Source: Rutstroemia sp. NJR-2017a BVV2
Lineage: Eukaryota; Ascomycota; Leotiomycetes; Helotiales; Rutstroemiaceae
NCBI GenBank assembly: GCA_002946415.1
Contig: NJPS01000070.1
Coordinates: 248,001 to 312,000, forward strand
Direction of reading: 5' to 3'
Length of the DNA stretch: 64,000 nucleotides
The position numbers were made by a program, and so were the translations under genes. Positions 1 to 11,591 of this stretch are shown in pieces. The number at the start of each line of letters is the position of its first letter. The first letter of the stretch is position 1. Below the pieces are notes generated by a model. It searched no databases and was not told the DNA's origin. It saw only the letters and a program-made list of their open reading frames with translations.

Positions 1-1210
1 GATAGGCAGGCACATGGTGGATTTGTTGAGAGTGAGGGAGAAATGAGTTGGAGAGATACATGACGGATGTGACTTTGAGAGGACAACACATGTTCGGAGA
101 AGTGCGTAGCATATGCATAACATGGGTAGTGGGGGGGGGGTGCTGGTGGTGGTATAAGGGAACACCTTACAAATGTGTATTCGGAGCTTTCAGGAATCGA
201 TTCCAAGGAGATAGGATGGATGGGCTGGGACGGTACATCGGGATGCGTTAACGATCAAATCTCTCTGCACTCGTGCAATGAGTCTGAATGGTTTTATATA
301 GCAAATAGAAATAAATACAGTCATGAAATATCTATACCTCTGAAACTTTTCAACAGAAAACCTAAGGCTGAATAGTAAAACATTTATCCACGGGCCGAGT
401 GCTACGGTTTCATCGTACTCGTAGGATGCCCAATATCTGTCTGATATTGATAGCTGCCGTATTTACTCAGTGCTGCAGATGCGAATACAGCATGATAGGT
501 TGCGAATCATCACGTTCGGACTCAACATGTGGACACGGGCCGAGGGTTTCATGCTGATGGGTTTGCTTTTTCGGTCCTACAAGCGGGTGGAGCGTCGCCC
601 TGTCTATCTGATTCGATTACGAGGAGCAGAGCAGTGCTTGGCGGAGTGCAGTCGAGAAGGAGAGCAAATGACTTCACCGAGGGGCTGGCTGCTTATGCCA
701 GTCATTGGGCGATTGGGCGAATGGCAGACGGCGCACTCAACTATTGTATGCAGGGCATCGCGCTGATCTGAGGGGTGGACGAACGAGCGCGAATGGCGGG
801 GTTACACATACACGTGATGAATACTACGCTGTTGAGATCGAGGGGAAGGGAGGAAAGGGGGAAGGGATCTCACGGGCACGGTTACCCCACCTTCCAACTT
901 ACTTCCTGTTCCTGTTCTTGCTCCTCTTCCTCTTCCTCTTCCTCTTCTGTTACTCTTGTGCTCTTCTATACAAAAAGTAGAATATTCGTTCAATTTGCTC
1001 CTGCGATAGATTGATTCATTTATTGATTGGATTTACATTGCATTGAGAGATTAGATTTGAGTTGGCTTTACCCACCACATACCTACCTACTACCTCTGCT
1101 GTATACAGTTCACTTCGAGTTGTTGGTACGACTTGAGCATTAGAAGATCAGTCAAAAGACAAGATAGAAAGAAATCATTTGAGCGGTTTAGAAGATATAC
1201 CTCATTCAAG
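1..1210. other. intergenic, no gene seen
   Basis: Only short overlapping reading frames without recognisable motifs occur here. There is a short G run near 130-139 and a pyrimidine-rich TTCCTC tract near 903-949. The last 150 bases before 1211 are presumably the 5' leader and promoter of the HAD gene. Confidence 0.6.
903..949. repeat. TTCCTC/TTCCTG microsatellite
   Basis: About seven imperfect hexamers of the form TTCCTG/TTCTTG/CTCCTC followed by four clean TTCCTC-type units. This is a simple pyrimidine repeat about 260 bases upstream of the HAD start codon. Confidence 0.85.
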
Positions 1211-2069
1211 ATGTCTCAGGTCAGTATATCTTCTCCTCTCCTCTATGCTTCACCTTCCTCAAGCTACCCCGCACCTCCCCTCCATCTCCACCCCGCTTTC
1301 TCCCTCCTCCTCTCTCAACACCATCCTGACCCCTCACCAGAAAATCACCACCCTCCTCTTCGACTGCGACAACACCCTCGTCCTCTCCGAATCCCTCGCC
1401 TTCGCCGCCTGCGCCGACCTCGCCAATGAGATCCTCTCCGCCCGCGGCATCTCTGACCGCTACACCGGCCCCCAACTCCTGCACGAATTCGTCGGCCAAA
1501 ACTTCCGCGGCATGATCTCCGCTCTCAAAACCAAATACAACTACGAGATGAGCGCCGACGAGCTGGAATCCTACGTCAGCAAGGAAGAAGACCGCGTTAT
1601 TGCCAAACTGGAAGAAGCGCTGCAGCCATGCGACGGCGTTGACCAAGTGCTTGAGGACTTGGAAAAGCAGGGCAAGTACAAGATGGTGGTTGTGAGCTCA
1701 AGTGCGTATAGGAGAGTGAAGGCGAGTGTGGAGAAGGTCGGCCAGGATAAGTATTTCCATGGAGAGATATATTCCGCGGCAACGAGTCTGCCGAAGCCGA
1801 CGAGTAAGCCGGATCCGGCGATTTATCTCTTTGCGATGGAGAAGTTGGGGGTCAAGGCGGCGGAGTGTGTGGCGATTGAGGATTCGAAGAGTGGTGCGAC
1901 AGCGGCGGTTAGGGCGGGGATTCCGACAGTGGGGTATGTGGGGAGTTATGAGGTGGATGAGAGGGAGAGGATGGTGAAGTTGTTGACGGAGGTGGGGTGT
2001 CAGGTTATTATGAAGGACTGGAAGGAGTTTGAGGGGATTTTGGAGGGGCTTCAGGGGGCGAAGTTGTAG
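1211..2069 (+). CDS. HAD-superfamily phosphatase
   Basis: Two exons, 1211-1219 and 1341-2069, joined in phase 0, give 245 residues starting MSQKITTLLFDCDNTLV. The intron (GTCAGT to CACCAG) leaves only three codons in exon 1, so a longer single-exon reading from 1179 is likely wrong. All HAD motifs are visible: DCDNT near residue 11 (nucleophile and general acid Asp), the Ser of VVSSS near 118, the Lys in the KPTSKPDP stretch and the acidic IEDSKSG motif near 180. The helical cap between motifs I and II fits a phosphoglycolate-phosphatase-like or sugar-phosphate phosphatase. Probably a soluble Mg-dependent phosphomonoesterase; the substrate cannot be read from sequence. Codon use becomes distinctly G-rich in the last 300 bases. 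Confidence 0.88.
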
Positions 2070-2956
2070 GGGTTGACTGGAATGAGTCGGGTAGATGATT
2101 GAAAGACCATTGGACTAGTAGTGTAGTGTTGTTGCTTTGAGGTCGGATGCAGATCCGATAGAAGAGGGGTTGGTATGGAGGGAATGATGCCCTGATATTG
2201 TCGACTTTCCATTTACAAAAGTTTCATTGGTTCGATGAGTGTGTTACGGTTTTCGCTTTAGCCCCTTAAAGAAGACAGACGAGAGTAGAGAGGAGAAAGA
2301 AAACAGACAGACGACAGACAGACAAACAAACAGAGAAACAGAGACAGTCATACAAACAGATAGTTTATAAAGATTAGCTAGCTAGCAGTTCTTCTAAAAT
2401 CCGTAGCGTTTACCGCAGAGCTCCCTCCCACTCCCACCTTGTTCAAAGTAGTCTATACGCTTCTAGCTCTAGTTAGCCGTTGGACCCCGACTAACCTACG
2501 GACTACTCGAATGGGTTAGGTGATGCTCGTTCTAAAGGCGTCATTCCAATTCATTCCCGTAAGTTAGTCCCGTAAACTAGTCTGGCTAGAGGATAAAGGA
2601 ACTTGCACAACTTATGTAAGGTCAAGACTTACGAGTCCGCGCCCTTTCGTCTGTCAATGGTCTGCTTAAGGTTATCGTCGGTGATAAGGAAAAGTCAATT
2701 GAGAGACGGTGAAGCTCGGTCGTCAGCAATTGACTCATTGTTTTTGATAAATTGAGGGGATTTATTTTATCTTTACTTGAGTAGGAAAGGATTGGTTCCT
2801 TTCTTTCTTTCGTTTATATACTTGGGTTGCCTTTGTGAGGTTACAGTTTCATTTATATATTGGGAGCTTCAATTGATTGATTGATTGATTGATTGAGTGA
2901 GTGGTAAAGAGCTCTAGGCAACACCCCGCCATTTTATCTCTCGCTTTCTCTTCAAA
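2070..2956. other. intergenic, simple repeats only
   Basis: Contains a purine-rich ACAGACAGACAAAC-type stretch near 2273-2360 and a GATT repeat just before the next gene. No coding sequence or RNA gene was recognised. Confidence 0.6.
2872..2897. repeat. (ATTG)n tetranucleotide repeat
   Basis: Six tandem ATTG units about 60 bases upstream of the MFS start codon at 2957, in its presumed 5' leader. Confidence 0.9.
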
Positions 2957-4618
2957 ATGTCAGACGACAACCCTCACCCTCACCCCATCACCGACGAAGA
3001 AACACCCCTTCTAATCGACCAACCCAAACCCACCACCACCTCCTCGTCGTCCTCCACCTCCGAAAATGCCTCCTCCGAACCCACCGAACAAACCATCATC
3101 CCCCCCTCCCCCAGCCCCCAACGCATCATCATAATCCTCGCCAGCATCTGGGTCGGCGTCTTCCTCGGCGCCCTCGACAGCACCATCATCGCCACCCTCA
3201 GCGCCAGCATCTCCACCTCCTTCAACTCTCTGTCTCTCCTCTCCTGGCTCGCCGCCGGCTACCTGATCGCCAACTCCGCGTGCCAGCCGCTCTCCGGCCG
3301 CCTCACCGACATCTTCAGCCGGCGCACGGGGCTTATCATCAGTAACATCCTCTTCGCGCTGGGGAATCTCATCTGCGGACTCGCGGGGAGCGAATGGGTT
3401 ATGATTCTGGGGCGCGTGGTGGCGGGAATGGGCGGAGGGGGGTTGATGGCTATAAGTACATTCATCGGGAGCGATCTGGTCCCGCTGCGCAAACGCGGTA
3501 TGATACAGGGGATTGGGAATATCTGCTACGGCACGGGCGCCGGGCTGGGCGGACTCTTCGGCGGCTGGATCAACGACACCTGGGGCTGGCGATGGGCGTT
3601 CTTGGTGCAAGTCCCCTTCATCCTGGTCTCCGGCATCCTGGTCGCGATCCTCGTCGACGTGCCCCCGAAACAGAGCGCGCGCTCGCGTCTCTCCCGCGTG
3701 GACTTCATGGGCTCGGCGACGCTTTCCGCAACGCTTGTTTTGCTCCTCTTGGGGCTCAATTCCGGCGGGAACATAGTACCCTGGACGCACCCTCTTGTTT
3801 TGATCTCGCTCCCGCTATCGTTTGTTGCCCTGCTGGCGTTTGTATACGTCGAATTATACCGCGCTTCGGATCCGGTGATTCCGATTCGATTGCTGGGGGA
3901 TCGCACGGTTATCTCGGCTTGTTTGTGTAATTGGTTCGGCACGATGGTTCTCTTCGCTATTCTCTTCTACGTGCCGTTATTCTTCCAAGTCCGCGGCTTA
4001 TCCACTACCGCTGCGGGCGTGCGCTTGATTCCGCAATCGGTCGGCGCGTCGATTGGATCCTTGGGCTCCGGCGTGATTATGAATCGCACGGGGAAATACA
4101 AGAATTTGAGTCTGGTCATCTTGACGATTTTCGTTCTTGGAACAGCAGGCTTATGTACGATGACGCTGACCAGTCCGGGCTGGTTGGTGTTTATCTATCT
4201 CTTCCTCACGGGTCTTGGATACGGGAGTTTGTTAACAGTGAGTCTGCTCGCGATTATTTCCGCCGTGGACCATGAACATCAAGCGGTGGTTACGTCGGCG
4301 AGTTATGCGTTTCGGTCTACCGGGGGAACGATCGGGATTACGGTTGCGTCGGCGGTGTATCAGAATGTGCTGAAGAAAGAGCTGTGGGGGCGGTTTGGGG
4401 GGGAGCCTGGCGCGGGGGAGGAGATTGGTAGGATTAGGGATAGTTTTGATGAGTTGGCGAGACTGCCCGAGGGGTGGAGGGACGGGGTTATGGAGAGCTT
4501 TGTGATGGCTTTCAGAGGGGTTTGGGGGCTGAGTTTGGGGTTGGCGGTGCTGGCGCTGGTGACGGGGGCGGGGATGAGGCAGCATGTGCTGCATAAAACG
4601 TTGGATAGGAGGGGGTAG
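2957..4618 (+). CDS. MFS transporter, DHA2/vacuolar amino acid type
   Basis: Single-exon gene of 553 residues. A polar N-terminus with an acidic dileucine signal (EETPLLI, residues 14-20) is followed by about 14 hydrophobic segments from residue 55. The DHA2 hallmark LDSTIIAT is in TM1 near residue 73, a GRLTDIFSRR-type loop 2-3 motif lies near 115, and GRVVAGMGGGG follows. The dileucine signal is typical of vacuole-sorted transporters such as fungal Vba/Fnx1 proteins, so a vacuolar basic amino acid or drug:H+ antiporter is the best guess. The first third is C-rich and the last part G-rich at third positions, which creates long meaningless antisense frames. Substrate unknown. Confidence 0.88.
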   Translation: MSDDNPHPHPITDEETPLLIDQPKPTTTSSSSSTSENASSEPTEQTIIPPSPSPQRIIIILASIWVGVFLGALDSTIIATLSASISTSFNSLSLLSWLAAGYLIANSACQPLSGRLTDIFSRRTGLIISNILFALGNLICGLAGSEWVMILGRVVAGMGGGGLMAISTFIGSDLVPLRKRGMIQGIGNICYGTGAGLGGLFGGWINDTWGWRWAFLVQVPFILVSGILVAILVDVPPKQSARSRLSRVDFMGSATLSATLVLLLLGLNSGGNIVPWTHPLVLISLPLSFVALLAFVYVELYRASDPVIPIRLLGDRTVISACLCNWFGTMVLFAILFYVPLFFQVRGLSTTAAGVRLIPQSVGASIGSLGSGVIMNRTGKYKNLSLVILTIFVLGTAGLCTMTLTSPGWLVFIYLFLTGLGYGSLLTVSLLAIISAVDHEHQAVVTSASYAFRSTGGTIGITVASAVYQNVLKKELWGRFGGEPGAGEEIGRIRDSFDELARLPEGWRDGVMESFVMAFRGVWGLSLGLAVLALVTGAGMRQHVLHKTLDRRG

Positions 4619-5027
4619 GAGAAGAAGGAGGAGGATGGGGAGGTGCAAGAATGGCTATATATACATCGTTGGAGTGGGGTAGGAAGCTAAGGAGTACATA
4701 TACTTACAGACCGCTATCTAGTCGAGCGGCAGACCAGACCAGTGGTATATAGACTAGAATCTAGAGTCTAGAGTTTGGAAGATAGTAAGTCATAGAAAGA
4801 TCTAGTATTCTGTATATACATAGATGGGTAGATAGATAGATAGATCTGAACTTGCTTGGTTAGTTGGCTGTATATACGAGGGCTGTAGATTGAAATGGAG
4901 AACTGAGATATTGTGCTGGATTGGGATTTTCAGTTTGAATTCTTGTTGTGATGTGCAGGGAGAGATGGAGGTGGTGGGGTGATTGGTTGGTGGGTGTTGG
5001 GTGGGGGTGATTGGGGAGGGGGAATAA

Positions 5028-5096
5028 GGGTGATTAGAGGGAAGAGTGATTAGGGAGAAGGGCGATTAGGGGGAAGAGTGATTGGGGAGAGGACGA
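5028..5096. repeat. degenerate ~16-17 bp G-rich minisatellite
   Basis: Four imperfect units related to GTGATTAGGGGGAAGA, differing at one to three positions each. Confidence 0.75.
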
Positions 5097-5926
5097 TATA
5101 AATGGATTTTCATGTGTGTTTGTTGATTAATGTAGGTAATGTAGATGCAATGGGAGAAGTTTGGTTGTGTTGTGTTGAACGAGGCGAGGAAAGGAAACAC
5201 TGATATGCGCTGGTTATATAATCTATATGTATATCATAGCTTCAGAGTAAGAAGTTCGAGAGACGGATATATTCAAAGAATAGAACATACGTAGGGGGTT
5301 GAAGGAGTATCCCGACTTCCTAGGTGCAGAGCTAAAGTCTTCCTCGAGTCCTCGTTCGACTTGTATAGTATCCAACGAGCATGTCCTTTTCTCTCGGTCT
5401 CGTGTTCTGGTTCGGTTTGATTGCGAAGGTGTTTGAAGTTTGAATGTAGAGAGAGAGAGGGAGTTGTCATTTCAATTTGGCATGAAGTAGGTTGTCTTGC
5501 TGTTCGATCAGCTCCTGAAGAGTATGGAGATGTGATGAGCTATAAGAAGAAGGGTATATATAGAGATTATTCCGCATTTGAAGCGATTCGGCAGTGCCGT
5601 GATCATAGTCCACCTTCTCCACCGGAGGAGGAAGGGAAACAAAACTTAATATCTAACCACAAGGTGGTTGTAGGATGTCTAGCCTCCCAGCAGACGCATT
5701 TCTTTGTAGAGTTTCCTTGGTAGTGTCGAAATCGGTAGATGCGGTACAGAAAACTACCACTACACCAAGTAACAGCGCCATTAGGATTTGGGCCCAGCTT
5801 GTAATTTAAACTGAGCAACCCACAGGTACGTCTAAGCTACTGATGATCCGTCATATTTAGGCACGACCCTAAGTTTAGCCTTCGGCGAGCTAATGATAGT
5901 GTTTTTGTTTCGATCGTCGTCATCGA

Positions 5927-5986
5927 TATATCATCTTCTATATCATCTTCTATATCATCTTCTATATCATCTTCTATATCATCTAC
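5927..5986. repeat. 12-bp minisatellite, five units
   Basis: Four perfect units of TATATCATCTTC followed by a fifth ending CTAC instead of CTTC. Unit boundaries are exact at 12 bp. Confidence 0.95.
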
Positions 5987-6962
5987 CTTACCAGCTTTGG
6001 GTCAAACTTTTGCTCTTCAAATGGAAGTGTTAAGTAGCCAATCCATTCCCCATGTCAACTGAGATGCGACCTCGTATATTGTCCAACAAATGCTGTATGG
6101 TACTTCTTGACCGTTGTCTATAGACCACCTGGACCGAGAATATCGTGTTGGTCGCTTTCTGTAGTAGAGACGATGAGATCCAAGGATTTGCTCAATTGTA
6201 ACGAGTCTCGCATTGAGAAAGGTAACTCTTGCCCAAGCAACCTTAGTCTTGAGCTTATCAATTCAACATACTCTGATGCGGTGCTGACTAGTTGGATGAC
6301 AAAGACAGCATCTTGCTACCATAATCATACGATTCAGCAAGTTATCCTGCTCGATGTACGTAGAAAAGCAGCTAATGCACTTTGGAATACTGTGATTCCC
6401 GACAACTTTGCTTGCTATTCACGTACAGAATCTCAGCCTATCAGCACTTCTAAAGAACATGACCTCTTCGCTCGATAACTGCGCTCAAAAGCTCGTATTT
6501 AATCGAGTAACATTGTGCGCGAGTTTCCTTGTCCATTGCAAACAGTTTCAGTCATCGATTATTGATATAAACAAATAACTTACAGAGACGACTTCTTGTT
6601 CAGCAACATGTATGTAGACCCACTTCCAAAGCGCCCAATTTGCGGCCCAAAAAAGAAAAAAGTACTGTAGAACCTGACGGACTTCCGTAAATAATATATG
6701 GGCTGGTCATCCCGCTTCGACACCTACGTAAATTTAAACCTCTGCTTACGGTTGACCTACGTGCTGTTGTGTAACGGTTGCATTGAACGCCACGGCTTGA
6801 TTATGTTCGGGGTGCAGCACTTGTGTGGCCCTTAATTGATTTACTTAAACCTCGAGTCTTCTTCTCTTATTTCTTCAGCTCAACATACCTTTCCTAGCTC
6901 AGTATCACAGATATTCTTCAGCACGTGACTGCAACCTCCAATATTCCATTGCTTAGTTAAAT

Positions 6963-9137
6963 ATGGCGATCAAAGAACTGACCGATACTCCGCCAAAGGC
7001 CAATCTCATGAAGGAGATATACCAACCCTTGCCAAAGCTGACAAATGTGGTCGACTGGGATGCTCTCGATGCATCAACAACAGCTGAGCAGGTTGTTAGA
7101 CGGTTTTCAAAAGCTCTGGAAAGAGCAGACAAGAATGCAATTGCTGATACTTTTCTGGCTCATCGATCATCCTACTGGCGAGATACCCTAGCGTTCACTT
7201 CTCATTTGAGAACTTTCAAGGATCGCGAAGTCATTGCTCTCGCCCTAATCGAGCTAAATCAGCAACGCCGCATCGACGGGATTGCTCTCAGTCCTGGGTT
7301 AGCACAGATTGCTACTATAAGCGAGACGCTGGTAAGCTCATTTGATGCACCCAGATCTTATATTCATCAATCTTGACTTGCATTGCTCTAGAAATGGATA
7401 GATTGCTTCTTCACATTTAAGACCGTTGACCCTCAAGCCACCTGTAGTGGTAGGCTAATGTTACTTCCCGAAGTGTCTGAAGACGGCCAGGTTCATTGGA
7501 AGATCTGGACCCTCTCCACATGGCTCACGGGCTTTGATATGTATCCAGAGAACGAGGAACTCCTGAGAGCTCCTTCTAGGCCGATAGATGACGAGGAACA
7601 TCTACGTACCGACGTTCTGATCATCGGAGGCGGGAATTCGTGAGTGCTTCTTCATGCATCACAGCCTGGAAAAAATAACGATAGCTAATCATCTGCTTCG
7701 TACCAGGGGCATTCTCCTCGCGGCTCGTCTGAAGGCACTTGGAGTCGACTATTTAGTCATCGACAAGAACCCGAACAACGGCGACAATTGGGCGCTTAGA
7801 TATGATTGCCTCCGCTTCCATACCGGAAAGTCGTTTTGCGAGACGCCGTATTTGCGTAAGTTGACCCTAATCAATAATTGAAAAAGGAATCGACGGCTGA
7901 TGACTCCTTCCTCTAGAATATCCCCAGACTGCTGGAAACTGTCTGACCAGAGATGACCTAGCCAATCAAGTCAAACACATCGCTGATGAGTTCAATATTC
8001 GTGTGCTAAATAGCACTACTGTCAAGGCAACGGCATTTGATGAGGAAAGTAAATTATGGGCTTTGCAACTTCTCTCCGGTGGGGCCGAAAGGGCAATCTC
8101 TTGCAAGCACGTCGTTTTGGCCACTGGTGCGGGGTTCCAGGGCCCTTATATGCCAGAACTTCCCGGTGTCGAGCTGTACGGAGGCATAAATATGCACTCT
8201 GCCAGTTATAAGAGCGCAAAGAAACTCGTAGGGCAAGGCGTCAAGGTGCGTTAACTATTGGAAATCCACCCCCACTGAGACTGCTATCATAACCTTGGCT
8301 TTTTACCAGTCCGTTCTAGTCATTGGGGCAGCCAATACAGCCTTCGACGTCATGGAGGATTGCCACGACGCTGGACTCATTACAACCATGGTCCAGCGCT
8401 CGCCGACCTACGTGATCCCCTTTGATTATATTATACACCCTCAAGGCCTGGGAATATACGACTACGTGCCCGCCGAGATTGGAGACGCAATTACTCAAGC
8501 GGGTCCTCTCGCTGTGGGAGGACCGATTCTTGGCGCTGTACATGCCAAGTTGGCAGCTGAAGAACCGTGAGTAGAGTACGTGGTAAAAGCCTGCCGAATA
8601 CTAATATCTGGTAGGAACAGGTACGCGGAACTGACTAAAGCCGGATTCCAAGTTATGGATTCCACACAGGCCGACTTGGTTGACCATCTTATCGAGCGCT
8701 GTGGTGGGCACTTTGTCGATATCGGCACCGGTGCGGAGCTTTTGGCTACTAAGAAGGTCGGTATTAGGGCCGGCGTTAGTCCTGTATCCTACACAGCCAA
8801 CGGCCTGAAGCTCAGTGATGGAAGCACGCTAGACGCAGATGCTATCATCTGGTGCACTGGGTTTAAAGATGTGGATATTCGCCAAGGTCTTTCTGGGATG
8901 TTGGGCGATGGAGCAGAAGCTATACGGAGCAAGATGGATGCTACCTGGGGAGTGGATGCTGAAGGCGAAATCCGTGGATTGTGGAAGCGGCATGAGAAGG
9001 TGGATAATTTTTGGATTTTTGCTGGGGGCTCAGCTCAGCATCGGTATTACTCTAAGATAGTGGCATTGCAGCTCAAGGGGGCTTTGGAGGGGATCTTACA
9101 CGAGGCCTACCGAGACTTGCCCACTGGTTCTCAGTAG
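6963..9137 (+). CDS. flavin-containing monooxygenase with N-terminal NTF2-like domain
   Basis: Six exons: 6963-7331, 7392-7639, 7707-7855, 7917-8245, 8310-8566 and 8621-9137, all phase-consistent, give about 622 residues. The first ~190 residues look like the NTF2/SnoaL-like domain found in fungal FMO-like proteins. Then come the FAD Rossmann motif GGGNSG (about 203-208), an FMO-like fingerprint YGGINMHSASY (consensus FxGxxxHxxx[FY]) and a second dinucleotide site VIGAANTAFD (about 369), where Ala replaces the middle Gly. ATG and a GAGF stretch follow the expected order. Likely a soluble NAD(P)H-dependent oxygenase that N- or S-oxidises a small molecule or performs a Baeyer-Villiger-type reaction; substrate unknown. 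The last acceptor is ambiguous (8615 or 8621, both in frame). Confidence 0.88.
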
Positions 9138-9883
9138 TTATGTCGATGAATTGACTCGGCTGACACGAGGAAGTTTCGTCTGCCGATTTTCCTAGTACGT
9201 CGTCGATATTTGCTACAACGAATGTTTGAAAGTAAGATCTGGTACCTCCGAGTCGTTCATATTTACGATCGTCGTATGGGAGATATATATTCGCGTCGAA
9301 TGCCATTTAGACCTATCAGAGATCTCTTTAATTTTTTTTTACGATAAGTCTACAGGAAAGGATACCATCAAACAAATACTTAATAACTGGTTTGAAATAA
9401 GCTATACTAGGACCGGCGCCACCCAACCTCGCTGGTGCACTAATTGCCCCTTGCTTCGCACATATATCCCCTTCAGTACACTAACCTAATCTTATTTTCA
9501 GATAAGCTGTAGCTCTATGGGAGATAGAGTCTTCGGTACGCATGTGGGAACCTCCGATAGGTATATAGGGGGTTCCCCATAAGCCTATCCTAAATATGGA
9601 CGACTCGGAGGTACTATATATCACTGAACAGAGGAGTAGAATTGCACTGCAAAGCATCACGTATCCAATAATCATATTTTCGGATAATGATATATAAGGT
9701 ATGATCTGACATGTTCATACAACTTAATGACACGACTAAGAGAATACATAAATGACAGTAACTATAGTATTGTACTTGAACTTCCGTTACACTATCCTGT
9801 AAACGATGAAATCTCACCATCAAGGACTTAACCTATTACTTGAACAATGAAAGCTCTCTTCCTTCTCGGATCGTTATATCAGA
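9138..9883. other. intergenic, convergent 3' ends
   Basis: Lies between the convergent FMO and LPMO genes and so holds two 3' ends. AT-rich, with no gene seen. Confidence 0.6.
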
Positions 9884-10926
9884 CTATGTAGTCACATAAA
9901 AATCCAAACAGCTTTCGTACGTCTGCGAGTTACTATTGGACCACCAATACCACTGTATCGCGCACTTCCCGCCCACATTACACGCAGAAGTGAGCGTGCT
10001 GGGAATAGTAACGTTGAAATCGACTGATATTGGTCATTAGCAAGTCTACATCTCTCATGTTACGCAACCACCAAACTCGTGTAGCAACCAAGAGTACAAA
10101 CTCACCATCATCTCCTCCCCCAGGCACATCATCTGGCCAAACACTCCACGACTTCAACGGAGCACCAATGACTTTATTAGTCGCAAGATCAACCACCGAG
10201 ACATTCTGCGATTGGCAAGTGATTAGTGCTGTAAGATGAAGAGAAATAGGAGAGTCGGAATCACTCACGGCCCAGCCGGGTTTATGTCCAGCAATCAAAT
10301 CGATGTGTATAACCTGCACATCTCCAGGACGGTAGACTTTGACATTGCTTTTGTTGTCTTCGTACTGGTAGCCTCTGCAGAGATAGAGGTTGCAGGCTGC
10401 TGTCCAGTTTGAGTCGATTTTCGCGACGGAGTTTTCGATGGGGCCGGCGGTGTCTGGATGGAGATGAGGTCAGTGACGGGTCCTTAGATGAGAAAGAAGG
10501 GCACTGAAGAAGCCAGATTAGGTCATGTAAACGGAGCTCCGTGGTAGTTCCATGGTATTGCCAAGACAATCCGCGGATTGATCCGTAACGGAGCAGATGG
10601 TTGGACATGGCTAGGAAAACCATCTACGGAGCGGAGCGGTTTACGAATAATCCGTGGGAACGGTTTATTTCTGCGCAGCCTAGAAGTAGAATATGAATTG
10701 AAGTAAAGACTAACCTGATTTGAGTTGTGCTGTGACTGCTGAGCCGCAAACCGCTAGCTGTTTTGCGCCCGTCTAGTTGGATATGTCAGTGTGCAATGTA
10801 GTATGATGATTGAAGAAATACATCATGGTTTCTTACCTTTCGGGGAGTTGGTGTTAGAATTATACCATGGCCAATGACGGTCACTGCCGCAGCGAGAGTC
10901 GCCAGTATAATGGTTGCGCTGCGCAT
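9884..10926 (-). CDS. secreted AA16-like lytic polysaccharide monooxygenase
   Basis: Five exons on the minus strand: 10926-10837, 10772-10715, 10453-10269, 10205-10106 and 10023-9884. All junctions are in phase and give 190 residues. A 19-residue signal peptide (MRSATIILATLAAAVTVIG) precedes His20, which becomes the N-terminal copper-brace histidine of HGIILTPTPR. The second brace His is in AGHKPGWA and an axial aromatic is offered by CLDFYV near the C-terminus. Cys pairs are spread as in small LPMOs. HG..xTPxPR with a later CG matches family AA16, copper enzymes that oxidatively cleave cellulose-type glycans. No carbohydrate-binding module or linker is present. Intron 2 is unusually long (261 nt). 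Family assignment is from recognition, not a search. Confidence 0.82.
10527..10644. repeat. possible inverted-repeat element in LPMO intron 2
   Basis: A 118-bp stretch starting GTAAAC and ending GTTTAC. Its ends can be paired imperfectly (CTCCGT on one side, ACGGAG on the other), and it contains an internal 8-bp hairpin (AGATGGTT/AACCATCT). No clear target duplication. A small MITE is one explanation. Confidence 0.35.
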
Positions 10927-11591
10927 CGTAAATGTAATGTTGAGATGATCTACGGTCAAGGTAAAGTTCTTTGGTTTACCTGCTACTGGAATACAGGAGT
11001 GCAAACAAGAAGTTGATTGCTTTTATACAACGAGTAGTCATCTTGTCTCATATGAAAACCCTAAGGTATCTGAACAGGTTGTTTGATACCGATGTACGGC
11101 CAAATAACCGACTTTATCCCCTTAAAACTTTCTCCACCAATAGTATCAGCCACACACCTTCTACACCCAACCTCACTGCCCCGCATTGGAGGATCATCTA
11201 TTTCATATGCCGATCTCTCGATGAACGTCAGTGATTAACTTCATTAAAACGAGAGCCATCCCCGCATTGTTATGACATTCCGGAGAGTGACATTCTGAAA
11301 GCCGTCGTAGTTGGAGGCAAATCTTGGTTGCCGTCATATTTTCCATCTTGGCAAGATTTCTTTCATGCACGCCAAGCTGAGAACGGAGGTAAAAAGTATG
11401 GTAGAATATCGTCGGTGGCTTGAATCCTCATATTGATACTAATATTTCTGAATATGAGAGATTGAGTTCGATCCGTTATGTGATTTACCAAGGGATGTTA
11501 CCAACCTATATCCAACTCTACTCTACACGAGAAAAGTTCAATATGATGTCTAGTCAATATAATGATTCCATTTATAAGTCTAAAAAAAGTA
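10927..11591. other. intergenic upstream of LPMO
   Basis: Contains the LPMO promoter and the 3' flank of the CocE-type gene. No gene or RNA recognised. Confidence 0.55.

Larger units (their letters stand above)
4619..6962. other. long intergenic region, low-complexity DNA
   Basis: No gene is supported. It holds GATA-type microsatellite traces near 4834, a GATTAG-rich minisatellite (5028-5096) and a 12-bp minisatellite (5927-5986). Scattered frames of 65-123 codons show no domains. Confidence 0.55.

Noticed and set aside
1221..1646. 141-codon minus-strand frame
   Set aside because: Antisense to the HAD phosphatase, caused by C-rich third positions.
3011..3790. 259-codon minus-strand frame opposite the MFS transporter
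   Set aside because: Antisense shadow created by strong third-position bias; composition is Gly/Glu/Asp-rich without domains.
9978..10319. 113-codon minus-strand frame as a separate gene
   Set aside because: It is an unspliced read-through of LPMO exons 3 and 4 and their introns.
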